DNA from: Stenotrophomonas sp. 704A1
GTDB taxonomy: Bacteria; Pseudomonadota; Gammaproteobacteria; Xanthomonadales; Xanthomonadaceae
DNA length: 64,000 nt
NCBI RefSeq assembly: GCF_030549525.1
Contig: NZ_CP130831.1
Location: 3,311,501 to 3,375,500, forward strand
Direction of reading: 5' to 3'
The notes below the pieces were generated by a model that did no database searches, had not been told where the DNA came from, and saw only the letters and a list, made by a program, of their open reading frames with translations. The position numbers and the translations under genes were made by a program. Positions 48,449-59,700 of the stretch are shown in pieces; the first letter of the stretch is position 1, and each line of letters starts with the position of its first letter.

Positions 48449-51400
48449 TCAAAACACTTCTTCGATCATTTCCCCATCGGCAGGTTCGCCAGGGCCTGCG
48501 CTTCCGGCAAGGCCTGCGACCAGCGGCGCCTGCTCCAGGATGGTGGTGCGCGAGAAGAGTGACTTCAACGGCACGGTGACGCCGTAGACTCGCCTGATTT
48601 CATTCTGCAGCCGTGTCATGTTCAACGAATTGCCGCCGACCTGGAAGAAGTCGACCGTGGTGCCGACCTTGTCCAGTCCGAGTACGTCCTGCCAGATCCT
48701 GGCCAGCACACTCTCTGTTTCCGTAGCAGGCGCCACGAAGCGCGATTCGATGTAGGACTGGAAGTTGGCTTTCGGCAGGGCTGTCCGGTCGACTTTTCCG
48801 TTTCTCGTAACGGGGAATGCGTCCAGTACGATGAACGCGTTGGGCACGAGGTACTCGGCCAGAGTCTGCCTCAGCTCCTCCCTGAGCGAGTCCACCAGAT
48901 CTGCCAGCGCATCCTGGGCGGGCTGCCGCGCCACCACATACGCCACCAGTCGCTTCTCGACACCTGAGCCGTCCACCAAGACCAAGGCGTCGGCGACCCG
49001 GGCATTACGTCGCAGCTGGTACTCGATCTCACCGGGTTCGACGCGGAAACCTCTGATCTTTATCTGGTTGTCCATCCGGCCAAGGAACTGCAGGTTGCCG
49101 TCTGCGAGGAATTTGACACGGTCTCCGGTTTTGTAGACGCGCTCGCCGTCGCCATGGAGGCAGACGAACCTCTCCTGCGTGAGCTCCGGCCTCCGCCAGT
49201 ATCCCCGGGCAAGCCCCGCCCCGCCCACATGGAGTTCTCCGCCAACGCCGATGGGAACGTGCTGCCCTTCAACGTCAAGCACATGAAGGCTGGTCTGTCG
49301 GATCGGCCGCCCTATCGGCAATGTGGCCTTCTGCGCGTCATCGCGCGACACCACGTGGCATGTCGTGTACACCGTATTCTCGGTCGGCCCATACGCATGG
49401 ATGATGGTTACCCCGGCGTCCAGCGCATAGACCTTCGCCACCGAGCGTGCAGAGACGACGTCACCTCCCATCATGACGTGCTTGACGACGACATCTTCCC
49501 GCGTCTGGACCAGCTCCGCCCATGCTTCGAACAGGGCAGACGTCAGGAACAGCGTATTGACCTGGTACTCGCGCAGCCAGGACGGCAAGCCGCCCACATC
49601 CAGTTCGCGGCCCGGGTACAGGATGAGGGTCCCGCCGTTCAACAGGGCGCCGAAGATCTCGAGTACCGAACTGTCAAATGCAAAGGTGCTGATCTGCCCC
49701 ATGCGAGTCCCGCGCTCCAGGGGAACGTATTCGGGGTCATCGATCAGGCGGGTCACGCCGCGGTGAACAATCGCCACGCCTTTGGGTCGCCCGGTCGAGC
49801 CGGAGGTGTAGACGACATAGGCAAGGTTATCCGGCGTCACGCCGGGCACGACGGGATTGGTCACTGGACTGGATTCGAACAGGGCTTCGTCATCCAGTGC
49901 GATGCAGGACCCGGCATCAACCAGGCCCCGCTGCAACATGCGCCCGTGCGTAAGCACGATGCCTACCCCGCTATCCTCAAGCATGTCGCGCAGCCGGTCA
50001 TCCGGGTAGCTTGCGTCCAACGGAACATACGCGGCACCGGCCTTCAGCACACCAAACACCGCAACGATCATGTCGAACGAGCGCTCGACGCTGATGCCCA
50101 CCAGCTGGTCGGGCTTGACACCTCGCGCAAGCAGCGTGTGCGCCACGCGGTTGGCTCGCTCGTTGAGCTCACCGTACGTCAGCTGTTCTGAGCCAAGGAT
50201 CACCGCCGTCGCCTCTGGCGCACGCTCGACCTGATCCTCGAAGATCGTCTGAATACAGAGGTCCGCAGGGTAGCTTGAGTCGTTCTTCTCCCAACGGGTC
50301 AGCAGTGAGCGGTCGGCAGCCGAGAGAATGGGCAGGTCCGCTACGCGTGCTCCAGCATCGGCGAGAACGCCATCCAGAAGAAGCGCCAGACCGTCCGCCA
50401 TGCGTCGGATGGATGACGCATCAAAGAGGCTGACGGCAAAGTTCCAGTTGAGCCAAAGGCCGTCCTCTGCCTCAGTCGCCGACACCTCGATGTCGAATCT
50501 CACCATGTTCCCTGCGTCGGGAAGGAGGCTCGCCTGCAGCCCCGGCAAGCTGAGCTCCAGCGGCTCATTGTTGTGCATGTTGAAGGCAACCTGGAAGATC
50601 GGGCTGTGCGGCAACCCGCCACCTGCCTGGAGGCGATCGACGAGAACTTCGAAGGGAATATCCTGGTTGGCGAAGACATTGAGGGCTTGGCGGCGGGCAT
50701 TTGCCAGTACTTCCTCGAAGCTCAGGTCGCGCGACAGGCGGTGGCGGAACGCCAGCATACTCACGAAGAAGCCGATAAGCGGTGCGACCTGATGATGCGT
50801 CCGCGTCGCCACCGGGCTACCGATCACGATGTCGGACTCGTTGCTCCATCGGCTCAGTAGCACAGCCAGAGCGCTCTGGAGGACAACGAAGAGTGTCGTA
50901 CCACTCCTTGCCGCGAGTTGCTTCAAGCCTCGCAGCACATCCACGTCCAGACGCTGCTTTATGATCTCACCATTGAAATCCTGTTGCGGCGGCCGTGGTC
51001 GATCCAGCGGCAGGTTATGCGCGACCGGGGCATCACGCAGGGCCTGTTCCCAATACGTCCACTGCGCCTGCAGATTGTCGTCGGTGAGGTTCTGCCGCTG
51101 CCAGTGCGCGTAGTCGGCGTACTGGATCTGCAGGACCGGAAGGTCGGGCTCAGCGCCCTCGCTATAGGCCGCATACGCCAAAGCAAGCTCACGCGTCAGA
51201 ACACCGATGGACCAGCCATCCGAAGCGATGTGATGCATCGTGGCCAGCAGCACATGCTGCTGCTCCGCCAGTACCAGCAGCCGTACCCGAAGCATCCGGT
51301 CAGCGCCCAGGTCAAACGGCGTTGTCAGCTCGTTACGCAGTTCTCGATCGATGGCCTCGGCCTGGGCGCTCGGCTCAAGCCCGGTCAAGTCCGCCAACGG

Positions 51401-54400
51401 CAACTTCAGGCCTGTGGCGGGTTGAATCACCTGGACCGGCCCCTCTGCATCCGAGCGGTAAACGGTGCGAAGTACCGCATGCCGTTCGATGATCGTCTCC
51501 AGGCTCCTTCTCAGTGCTTCGTGATCGAGCGGTCCATGCAACTGCACCGCTGCTGGCATGTTGTACTGCGGGCTCCCCTTGTCGAGGGTGTCGAAGAACC
51601 AGAGCCGCTGCTGCGCGAACGATAGCGGGATGCGTTGATGGGAGGGGGCGGGAGAAATGGGCGCATTCACTGCCTCGGCCTGTTCATCGATATACAGCGC
51701 AAGCTCGGTGATGGTTGGACGCTCGAACAGTTTGCGGATCGGTACCGCCCTGCCGCAACGTTCGGCAATGAGGTGGGCTGCCCGCGCTGCGAGCAACGAA
51801 TGCCCACCGATCTCGAAGAAGTTATCGTGAACACCGACGCGCGCCCGCTTCAGCAGCACCTCCCAGATCTCGCACAATGCATGCTCGGTCGCCGTGGACG
51901 GCAGGCCGCTCGCGTGCCCAGGTTCCTCACGGGTCTCCGGGGCAGGCAGTGCATCGCGGTCGAGCTTGCCGTTGGCGGTGAGAGGCATGCGTTCCAGGGA
52001 CACGAACGCCGAGGGCAGCATGAACTCCGGCAAGTTGCGCGCCAGCTCAGCGCGCAGTTCACCTGGACTCAACGGCCGCCCGGCGTCGAGAACCAGGTAC
52101 GCCACGAGGCGGGGATCGCCGGGAGCATCGTTCCTGGCAAGAACGACAGCTTCGCGAACGCCGGAACAGGCAGCCAGCCGCGCCTCGATTTCGCCCAGCT
52201 CGATGCGGAATCCTCGGATCTTGACCTGGAAGTCATTTCGACCGAGGTACTCGATGTTGCCGTCCGGCAACCAACGCGCCAGGTCACCCGTCCTGTACAT
52301 CATGGCGCCAGGATCCGTATCGAACCTGTCGCTCACAAACCGCTCGCGGGTGAGCTCCTCCCGGTTCAGATAGCCACGTGCCACGCCAACACCGGCGATA
52401 TACAGCTCTCCCGGCGCGCCGACCGGCACCGGCTCCCGCTGTGCATCCAGGATGTAGATCCGGACGTTCGCGATCGGAGCGCCGATGGGTACGAAGCCAT
52501 CGTACCTGCCCGCTTCGCATCGCCAGGCCGTCACGTCGATGGCCGCTTCGGTCGGGCCGTACAGGTTGTGAAGCTCCACGCCCGGCAGGTGCTGCATGAC
52601 CTGTTGCTGCATCGGGAACGGCAACGCCTCGCCGCTGCACAGGATGCGCCGGACCGTCCTGCAGGCGTCCACGTGAGCGTGCTCAAGGAACGCGGGCAGC
52701 ATGGAGGGTACGAAGTGGAGCATGGTGATGCCAGCTGAGCCGATCAGATCGACCAGATAGTCCGGCTCCTGATGACCTCCTGGGCGGGCGATGACAAGGA
52801 CCGCGCCCGACAACAACGGAAGGAAGAATTCCCAGACCGAAACGTCGAACCCGAATGGTGTCTTCTGAAGCACGCGATCATCGGTGCGCAATGAGTACGC
52901 GTCTTTTGCCCACAGCAATCGGTTCACCACGGCGCGGTGTTCGTTCATGACGCCTTTGGGGAGGCCCGTTGAACCCGACGTGTAGATGACATAGGCGAGG
53001 TTCCGCGAGCCGAGTCCCAACGTGCGCGGATCAGGGTTGTGCCGTGGCTGCCGGAGCAGCAACTTGACGCTCTCGGCGTCGTCCAGACACAGGACCGGGA
53101 TGTCGAGCGCAGGCAGGAGCTGGGTGGCGCGCACGTTGGTGACCAGCGCGGCGGGAGCGCAGTCGTGCAGCATGTAAGCCAAGCGCTCCATGGGATAGCC
53201 TGGGTCGAGCGGAACGTAAGCGGCGCCGGACTTGAGGATGCCCAGCAGGCCAACAACCAGATCCAGGCTTCGTTCCGTGCATATGGCGACCCGGCTGTCG
53301 GGTTCGACCCCCAGCGCCAACAAGGCGTGCGCGACCTGGTTCGACCGCTCGTTGAGTTCGCAATAGCTGAGGGACTGCTCCTCGAAGATGACGGCCGTGG
53401 ACGCAGCGCGTGCCGAAGCGACCGACTCGAACAGCTCGTGGATCAACGCCTGGTCGGGGAACCCGCGCCCGGTATCGTTGAAGGCGAACAGGGCGCGCTC
53501 GCGCTCCTGGGCACCAAGGACCGGCAGCGCAGCAAGTCGCTGGTCCGGTGCATCGACGACCGATTGCAGCAGGACCTCGAAGCTGTCTGCCATGCGCGTG
53601 ATTGTCGAAGCATCGAACAGGCTGCAGGCGTAGCGCCACTCCAGTTGAATGCCACCCTCCTTTACGATGGCCAGCAGTTCAATATCGAACTTGGTCAGCG
53701 GGTCAGCGCCACCGGCAGCTTCGATACGCAGGTCAAGCGCTGGCGGTTCGGCCTGGTCTTCGCTGTGGAGGGTAAAGAGCACCTGGGTCAGGGGGGTGTG
53801 GCTGAGGCTCCGTTCCGGCTGCAGCTGCTCGACGAGCATTTCAAAGGGGAAATCCTGCCGGGCGAATGCCTCGAGCACCTGTTGCCGACATTCCACGAGC
53901 AGTTCTTCAAATTTCTTCTCCGGCGGAAGCGCATGGCGGAAGGCCAGCGTGTTGACGAAGAATCCGATCAGGCCCTCCAACTGGCTGTTCGTGCGGCCCG
54001 CAGTGGGGCAGGCAATGACGATGTCCTCCTGCTGGCTCCAGCGTGACAGAAGCAGTACGAAGGTCGCCTGGAGCACCATGAACAACGTGGCGTCGTGGCG
54101 CTTGCCGAGCAATCCCAGGTCGTCCAGCAGTGCCTTGCCAACGGTACGCCGGCACAGCGCGCTGGCGAACTCCTGGCGTGGCGGGCGCGGCCTGTCAAGC
54201 GGCAGGCTATGCATGGCAGGGGCACCACGCAGCAGCGCATCCCAGTAGTTTCTTTGGCTCTCCAGCGTTTCATGCGTGAGCGATTCCTGCTGCCAGCATG
54301 CGTAGTCCGCATACGTTGTGTCCAATGCCGGCAGATTCGCCTCGCGCCCTTCAAGGTATGCCTGGTACAGCGCCACGAACTCCCGCTGGAGGATGTCCAT

Positions 54401-56722
54401 GGACCAGCCGTCCGAGGCGATGTGGTGCACCACGATGATGAGTATGTGTTCGCGCGCCGACAACGACAGCAGCTTCGCCCTGAGCATGGCGTCCCTGGCC
54501 AGATCGAATGCAGCAGCGGCTTCGGCGCGCACGGCGTCAGACACCGCCTGCTCCTGTTCGGATGCATTCAGCGCCTGGAGATCAACGATCGGAAGCGGCA
54601 GGGCTGACCAGGGTTGGACGAGCTGCACCGGCCCCTCACTGGTTTGTGAGAAGACAGTCCGCAGCGTCGCGTGCCTCGCCATGATGGCATTCAAGCTGCT
54701 CTGCACAGCTGTCACGCTGAGTTCTCCATGCACACGAAGCATGACAGGCATGTTGTAGTGGGCGCTGCCGCCGTTGAGCTGGTCGATGAACCACAACCGT
54801 TGCTGCGCGAACGACAGGGGCACGGGCTGGTCAGCGGGCACCACCGGAATACGCGCCGACTCCTGCGGCGCAAGTGCGTCAACATGGCGACCCAGCGCGG
54901 CAATGGTCGGGTTCTCAAACAGTGCGCGAACCGATGCCGGCACGTGGAATGCTTCCGCCACCAGCGTGGCCAGGCGCATGGCCTTCAGCGAATTGCCATC
55001 CAGGTCGAAGAAATTGGCTTGCGTGCTGATCCGCCCATGGCCGAGGACCCGCTGCCACAACGAAGCCATCAGATGTTCGGTCGCCGTCGTCGGTTCGGTG
55101 AAGGGCGTCTCTACAGCCTCGGCTTCCGTCGACACAGCGGGCGCGATGCGGCTTTCGGCAGCAAGCACTGCGATGCCTGCCGCTTCGGCAAGCGAGGACA
55201 CCGGACGGCCGGGGTCGGCGACAATTCCCTGCAACAGCTCCAGGTAGCACTCTGCCAGCGCCCCAGCGGTGGATGGATCAAACAGATCGGCCGCATACTT
55301 CCATTGCACCCACAATCCCTCAGCCCCCTCTTCGACCGTCACTTCAAGGTCGAATTTTGCAACTGTCTCAGCGTTCTGGCCTGTTACCTCAAGGCCGGGC
55401 AGCAGCAATTTGTCCTGCCCGATGTTCTGCAGGTTGAACACCGTCTGGAACAGGGGAAACGCCCTCGGATCCCGCTTGCTCAGCACATCCTCCACGACCA
55501 GCTCGAAAGGCAGGTCCTGATGGGCGTAGGCGTCCAGGATGGTCTCGCGGTTGCGCGCAAGGAGCGTCGTGAACGTGTCCGTGTCGAAGATTCGTGTCCG
55601 CAACGCCAGCAGGTTGACGAACAATCCGATGAGCGGCTCGACGGCCCTGTCAGTACGCCCTGCCACCGGCGTGCCGATGACGATATCGGCATGTCCACTC
55701 CAGCGCCCTATCAGCAGCGCGAACGCGGTCTGCAGCACAATATACGGAGTGACGCCGCACGCGGCTGCAAGCCGCTGCACTTCAGCGGACAGCCGCGTGC
55801 CAAGGGGGGTGGCCTTGATGCCAGCACGAAGCGAGCTTCGCGCCGGGCGCGGCTTGTCAGTGGAGAGAACGGGCCCTTCGCGCACGCCACTCAGCTGCTC
55901 ACGCCAGTAGCCCAGTTGCCCGGCGCTCACCTCGCCTTCCATGTTCACACGTTGCCAGCTTGCGTAGTCAGCGTACTGGATGGTCAGGGGTTCGCATCGG
56001 GCCGGCCGACCCTCCACGTACGCGGTGTAGTACTCGACGAATTCGCGGATCAGCAAGCCCATCGACCAGCCATCGGAGGCGATGTGGTGCACGGTGAGCA
56101 GCGCGACTGCTTGCTGTGGCGCGGTGGCGACAAGACGTACCCGCAACATCAGGTCCGTAGCAAGGTCAAAGCCGGATCGCCCTTCCTCGCGCTGGTGCCG
56201 AGCGAACGCCTGCGCACGCTCGGGCTCCGGCAGCGATGTCAGGTCGATGTACATGACCGGCACCGGTCGCGCCGGCTGGATGCACTGGAAAGGCGCATCA
56301 GCGACCCGGATATAGACGGTACGCAGTACTTCATGGCGCCTGACCAGTTCGTCCAACGCGAAGTGCAGTGCGTCCTGCCGCAGTTCCCCCTGCAGCCGCA
56401 GCGCCATCGACATGTTGAATCGCGCGCCACCGGGATCCATCTGGTCGGCGAGCCAGACCTGGTGCTGGGCGTACGAGACCGGCATATGCTCCTGCCTTGG
56501 CACAGCGTCGATGGAGAGAACGGCCGGCGGCATCCGGGCCAGTTCTTCGGCTGCCCGGGCCGAAAGCATCGCTACGATGGCATCCCGGCTGCCACGGATC
56601 TCCTCTTTCAGGTCCTCGGGAAAGCGCCCCGCTTCGGCGACGTAGGCCAACTGCCCCTCCTTGACGTACAGCACCACGCCATGGGCTGTCGCATCCGCGA
56701 CGATCTGCTCCGCCGTCTTCAT
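48449..56722 (-). CDS. NRPS B: docking-C-PCP-C-A(Ser)-PCP-C-A-PCP
   Basis: A 2757-residue NRPS. A TubC head (VVLYVKEGQLAYVAEAG) is followed by C1 (HHIASDG, 212), then directly PCP1 (LDGNSLKAM, 575; a 45-residue linker and no A domain). Module 2 has C2 (766), A with A3 at 1247, code DVWHLSLIDK (the serine code), and PCP2 (GGHSL, 1639). Module 3 has C3 (1830), A with A3 at 2305, code DSLFMGAVYK (unassigned), and PCP3 (GGNSL, 2696). The tail ends GEMIEEVF. ATG 56722 shares bases with the stop of the hybrid gene (TGATG), with GAGGGA upstream, so translation is coupled. PCP1 has an unusual LDG instead of LGG before the Ser. Confidence 0.95.
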   Translation of the reverse strand: MKTAEQIVADATAHGVVLYVKEGQLAYVAEAGRFPEDLKEEIRGSRDAIVAMLSARAAEELARMPPAVLSIDAVPRQEHMPVSYAQHQVWLADQMDPGGARFNMSMALRLQGELRQDALHFALDELVRRHEVLRTVYIRVADAPFQCIQPARPVPVMYIDLTSLPEPERAQAFARHQREEGRSGFDLATDLMLRVRLVATAPQQAVALLTVHHIASDGWSMGLLIREFVEYYTAYVEGRPARCEPLTIQYADYASWQRVNMEGEVSAGQLGYWREQLSGVREGPVLSTDKPRPARSSLRAGIKATPLGTRLSAEVQRLAAACGVTPYIVLQTAFALLIGRWSGHADIVIGTPVAGRTDRAVEPLIGLFVNLLALRTRIFDTDTFTTLLARNRETILDAYAHQDLPFELVVEDVLSKRDPRAFPLFQTVFNLQNIGQDKLLLPGLEVTGQNAETVAKFDLEVTVEEGAEGLWVQWKYAADLFDPSTAGALAECYLELLQGIVADPGRPVSSLAEAAGIAVLAAESRIAPAVSTEAEAVETPFTEPTTATEHLMASLWQRVLGHGRISTQANFFDLDGNSLKAMRLATLVAEAFHVPASVRALFENPTIAALGRHVDALAPQESARIPVVPADQPVPLSFAQQRLWFIDQLNGGSAHYNMPVMLRVHGELSVTAVQSSLNAIMARHATLRTVFSQTSEGPVQLVQPWSALPLPIVDLQALNASEQEQAVSDAVRAEAAAAFDLARDAMLRAKLLSLSAREHILIIVVHHIASDGWSMDILQREFVALYQAYLEGREANLPALDTTYADYACWQQESLTHETLESQRNYWDALLRGAPAMHSLPLDRPRPPRQEFASALCRRTVGKALLDDLGLLGKRHDATLFMVLQATFVLLLSRWSQQEDIVIACPTAGRTNSQLEGLIGFFVNTLAFRHALPPEKKFEELLVECRQQVLEAFARQDFPFEMLVEQLQPERSLSHTPLTQVLFTLHSEDQAEPPALDLRIEAAGGADPLTKFDIELLAIVKEGGIQLEWRYACSLFDASTITRMADSFEVLLQSVVDAPDQRLAALPVLGAQERERALFAFNDTGRGFPDQALIHELFESVASARAASTAVIFEEQSLSYCELNERSNQVAHALLALGVEPDSRVAICTERSLDLVVGLLGILKSGAAYVPLDPGYPMERLAYMLHDCAPAALVTNVRATQLLPALDIPVLCLDDAESVKLLLRQPRHNPDPRTLGLGSRNLAYVIYTSGSTGLPKGVMNEHRAVVNRLLWAKDAYSLRTDDRVLQKTPFGFDVSVWEFFLPLLSGAVLVIARPGGHQEPDYLVDLIGSAGITMLHFVPSMLPAFLEHAHVDACRTVRRILCSGEALPFPMQQQVMQHLPGVELHNLYGPTEAAIDVTAWRCEAGRYDGFVPIGAPIANVRIYILDAQREPVPVGAPGELYIAGVGVARGYLNREELTRERFVSDRFDTDPGAMMYRTGDLARWLPDGNIEYLGRNDFQVKIRGFRIELGEIEARLAACSGVREAVVLARNDAPGDPRLVAYLVLDAGRPLSPGELRAELARNLPEFMLPSAFVSLERMPLTANGKLDRDALPAPETREEPGHASGLPSTATEHALCEIWEVLLKRARVGVHDNFFEIGGHSLLAARAAHLIAERCGRAVPIRKLFERPTITELALYIDEQAEAVNAPISPAPSHQRIPLSFAQQRLWFFDTLDKGSPQYNMPAAVQLHGPLDHEALRRSLETIIERHAVLRTVYRSDAEGPVQVIQPATGLKLPLADLTGLEPSAQAEAIDRELRNELTTPFDLGADRMLRVRLLVLAEQQHVLLATMHHIASDGWSIGVLTRELALAYAAYSEGAEPDLPVLQIQYADYAHWQRQNLTDDNLQAQWTYWEQALRDAPVAHNLPLDRPRPPQQDFNGEIIKQRLDVDVLRGLKQLAARSGTTLFVVLQSALAVLLSRWSNESDIVIGSPVATRTHHQVAPLIGFFVSMLAFRHRLSRDLSFEEVLANARRQALNVFANQDIPFEVLVDRLQAGGGLPHSPIFQVAFNMHNNEPLELSLPGLQASLLPDAGNMVRFDIEVSATEAEDGLWLNWNFAVSLFDASSIRRMADGLALLLDGVLADAGARVADLPILSAADRSLLTRWEKNDSSYPADLCIQTIFEDQVERAPEATAVILGSEQLTYGELNERANRVAHTLLARGVKPDQLVGISVERSFDMIVAVFGVLKAGAAYVPLDASYPDDRLRDMLEDSGVGIVLTHGRMLQRGLVDAGSCIALDDEALFESSPVTNPVVPGVTPDNLAYVVYTSGSTGRPKGVAIVHRGVTRLIDDPEYVPLERGTRMGQISTFAFDSSVLEIFGALLNGGTLILYPGRELDVGGLPSWLREYQVNTLFLTSALFEAWAELVQTREDVVVKHVMMGGDVVSARSVAKVYALDAGVTIIHAYGPTENTVYTTCHVVSRDDAQKATLPIGRPIRQTSLHVLDVEGQHVPIGVGGELHVGGAGLARGYWRRPELTQERFVCLHGDGERVYKTGDRVKFLADGNLQFLGRMDNQIKIRGFRVEPGEIEYQLRRNARVADALVLVDGSGVEKRLVAYVVARQPAQDALADLVDSLREELRQTLAEYLVPNAFIVLDAFPVTRNGKVDRTALPKANFQSYIESRFVAPATETESVLARIWQDVLGLDKVGTTVDFFQVGGNSLNMTRLQNEIRRVYGVTVPLKSLFSRTTILEQAPLVAGLAGSAGPGEPADGEMIEEVF

Positions 56723-59700
56723 CACAAGATTCCCTCTTCTGCCTGCATTCCGGCCTCGACCAGCTGGTTCTTACGCATTTCTGCCTCAACCCCCTCTAAA
56801 TGCGAACCGATCTTGAAAGCGATGGCCCCGACTTCCGGCTTCACAAAGAAATCCTTCAGTGAGAACACTTTGTCACTTACCCCGAACTCGTGCCGGATCA
56901 TGCTGATTACACGAGTGGCGAGTAATGAATCCCCGCCAAGCGCGAAGAAGTTGTCGTGCACGCCTACTTGATCGATGCCGAGCAGTGTTTGCCACGAATC
57001 GGCCAGCCGCCCCTCGATGGCATTGCGTGGCCCGACAAAGTGCGAATCGAGCTCCGGGCGTGCATGGGATTGCACGGCTGTCTGCGCCGGCACATCACGT
57101 TCGACCCACTTCTGCAGCCGGTCTGCAAGCAGCCCCGTGGAATTGACCAGCTGCGGCACGCAGGCGCTTCGCAAGGCTTGCGCGAACGCCTGCTGGCCTT
57201 CGCTGGCGGTCATGCTGAAGGTGTCCCCCGCAGGCAACGGGCCGAATGCCCACCCGTCCCAGTTCACGCTCAGCCAGCGCTCGTCGCCCCGGCTGTGGAG
57301 GTCGTTGACGAAGGCATCAGCGAACGCGTTGCCTGCCGCGTACGCGCCGAATCCGAGGCCACCCAGCACCGCTGACAACGAGGACATGACCATGCAGAAA
57401 TCGACGCTGTAGCCGGAGAGCACGTGTTCGAGCGCCAGCAGGCCATGGACTTTGGCCTGGTACTGGGCTTGGAAATGCGCAGGCGACAGTTCCTGCAGCC
57501 CGACCATCGCATCGTGCACCTGGCCAGCGCAGTGGATCACGCCGTCGACGCGACCGAACCTGGCATGCGCCTGTGCGAACACGTCGTCCAGTTGCTGAAC
57601 GTCGGCAGCGTCAGCGGTGACGATCTCTATCTCGGCCCCGCTGGACTCAAGCGCGGCGAGCGCCTGCAGGCGGTGCAGGAGTTGGGGCGCGGTCGATCTG
57701 TTGGCCAGGTGGGCAGACCAGCTGCTCCGCGGCGGAAACGCGTTCCGGGTCACCAGCACAAGCTTGGCCTGTACCGTCCCTGCCAGGTAGTCGGCCAAGG
57801 CCAGGCCAATGTTCCCAAGCCCTCCAGTGATCAGGTACACCCCGCCCTGGCGCAATGTACGCACGGGCCCCTGCGGGCTGCGCGCGGCGTGATAATGCCT
57901 GCTCCAGCGCTGTGCACCACGCAAGGCGACTTCCTGCTCGCGGTCCGGGCCGTGCGAGGCAGCTTCCCTGATAAGCCGGGCAGCCAGGGCGTCAGGCTGA
58001 AGTGGCGCGGTGTTGTCCGCCGTGGCGACGTCGACCTGGAAGCAGCGAACGCCGGATTCCTGCGGAATCACCTTTGCCAAGCCGCCTATCGTGGCCTGGG
58101 CCGGCACCAGTGCTTCGTTTCCTGTGACTCGCCACGCACCCTGGGTCACGATGGTCAGCTCAACTGCGCGCGCTGAAGGTGAAGCCATCAACGCCTGCGT
58201 CAACGCGAGCAGGCTGTAGGTCCCGAGGCTTTGCACCACATCGAACGTGCTTGATGCCTCCAGACTCCACAGATGGACGATGTTGGTGACGGCTACGCCA
58301 CGCTCATCCAATCGCTCGAGCAACTGCCTGTACTCAATGGCCCGCTCGGGTGACTGGATGACCAAGCCAGCGTCGGCGCGCGCTGCGGCCGGTTGGCCTG
58401 CCCTGCGCACCAGCGTGACCGTCTCGCCAGCTTCGCTCAGACTGGCTGCCATCGCGTCGGCCACACCGGCACTGTCGGCGAACAGCAACCAGCCCAGGCC
58501 GGACCGGGCGTCCGCAGGTGGCCGCAGCGACACCGATTGCAGGCGCCACGCAGGTTCGTAGAACCAGTCCTCAACGCGTGCCGCCTTCCCCGCAACGCTC
58601 AGCGCGACTGGCGCCTTCTGTGCGCCTACCCAATAGCGCTGGCGTTCAAACGGATAGGTCGGCAGCGGCACCCGCCGCCGGGGTGCATGGCGATGTACCG
58701 CCAGCCAGTCAATGTCCACGCCCGCCAGCCACAACTGCCCGAGAGCCCGCTGCAGTACGTCATTGTCGTTCTCCATCGCCTGCGCCGGACGTAGCGTCGA
58801 GACGATCGACTGCGGTTGCAGCCGCTGCCTGTGTACGAGTGAGCTCAAGGTCATCCCGGGGCCCATCTCCACCATCACCCTGGCAGGGGCGATGAAGTGC
58901 TCATCTTCCAGCAGCGTGCCGATGCCGGCATCAAAGCGAACCGTTCCGCGCAGATGAGAGAGCCAGTACTCAATGGAGGTCGCCTCCGCATCTTCGATGA
59001 AGGCGCCGGTCAGGTTTGACACGAATGGGCGCGTCGGCGGCTTGAACTCGACGTGAGCCAGCTCCGCACGGAAGGCGTCGAGCACCGGATCCATCATCCA
59101 GGAGTGGAACGCATGCGAGGTGTGCAGGGCGCCACAGCGGATATCGCGCGCCTCCAGCAGGGCGCGCAACCGTGCAATCGCCTCGACATCTCCGGCGGCC
59201 ACCATATCCACCGCACTGTTCACTGCAGCAAGCGAGCATCCCGTGGCAGCCAGCAAAGGCTGAAGCTCTGACTCGGTCAGACGGCAGGAAAGCATCGCGC
59301 CTGCAGGCACGTTCTGCATGAGCCGACCGCGTGCCGCCACCAGGCCCAGGGCACTGCGCAGGTCGAATACGCCCGCCAGGCAGGCGGCTACGTATTCGCC
59401 CAGGCTGTGCCCGATCATCGCGGCGGCGCGGACACCCCACGACTCGAGCAACGTCGCCATGCTGTATTCGATGACAAACAACGCTGGCTGTGCGAACCGG
59501 GTCTGACTGAGCCGCGCATCGGCCGTGTCCGCAAAGATGACCTCGCGGATATCGCAGTCGAGATGATCGCGCAGCATTTCGGCGCACTCGTCCACGGCTG
59601 TCTGGAATGCGGCTTGGCATTGGTACAGCCCACGTGCCATGCCCGCGTACTGCGCCCCCTGCCCCGTGAACATCATCACAACATCGACGCGCTGGCCCTC

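Noticed and set aside
38990..56110. Recurrent near-identical segments around HHIASDG, first considered as DNA repeats
   Set aside because: They are the conserved condensation-domain motif coded repeatedly in homologous modules, not a mobile or structural repeat.
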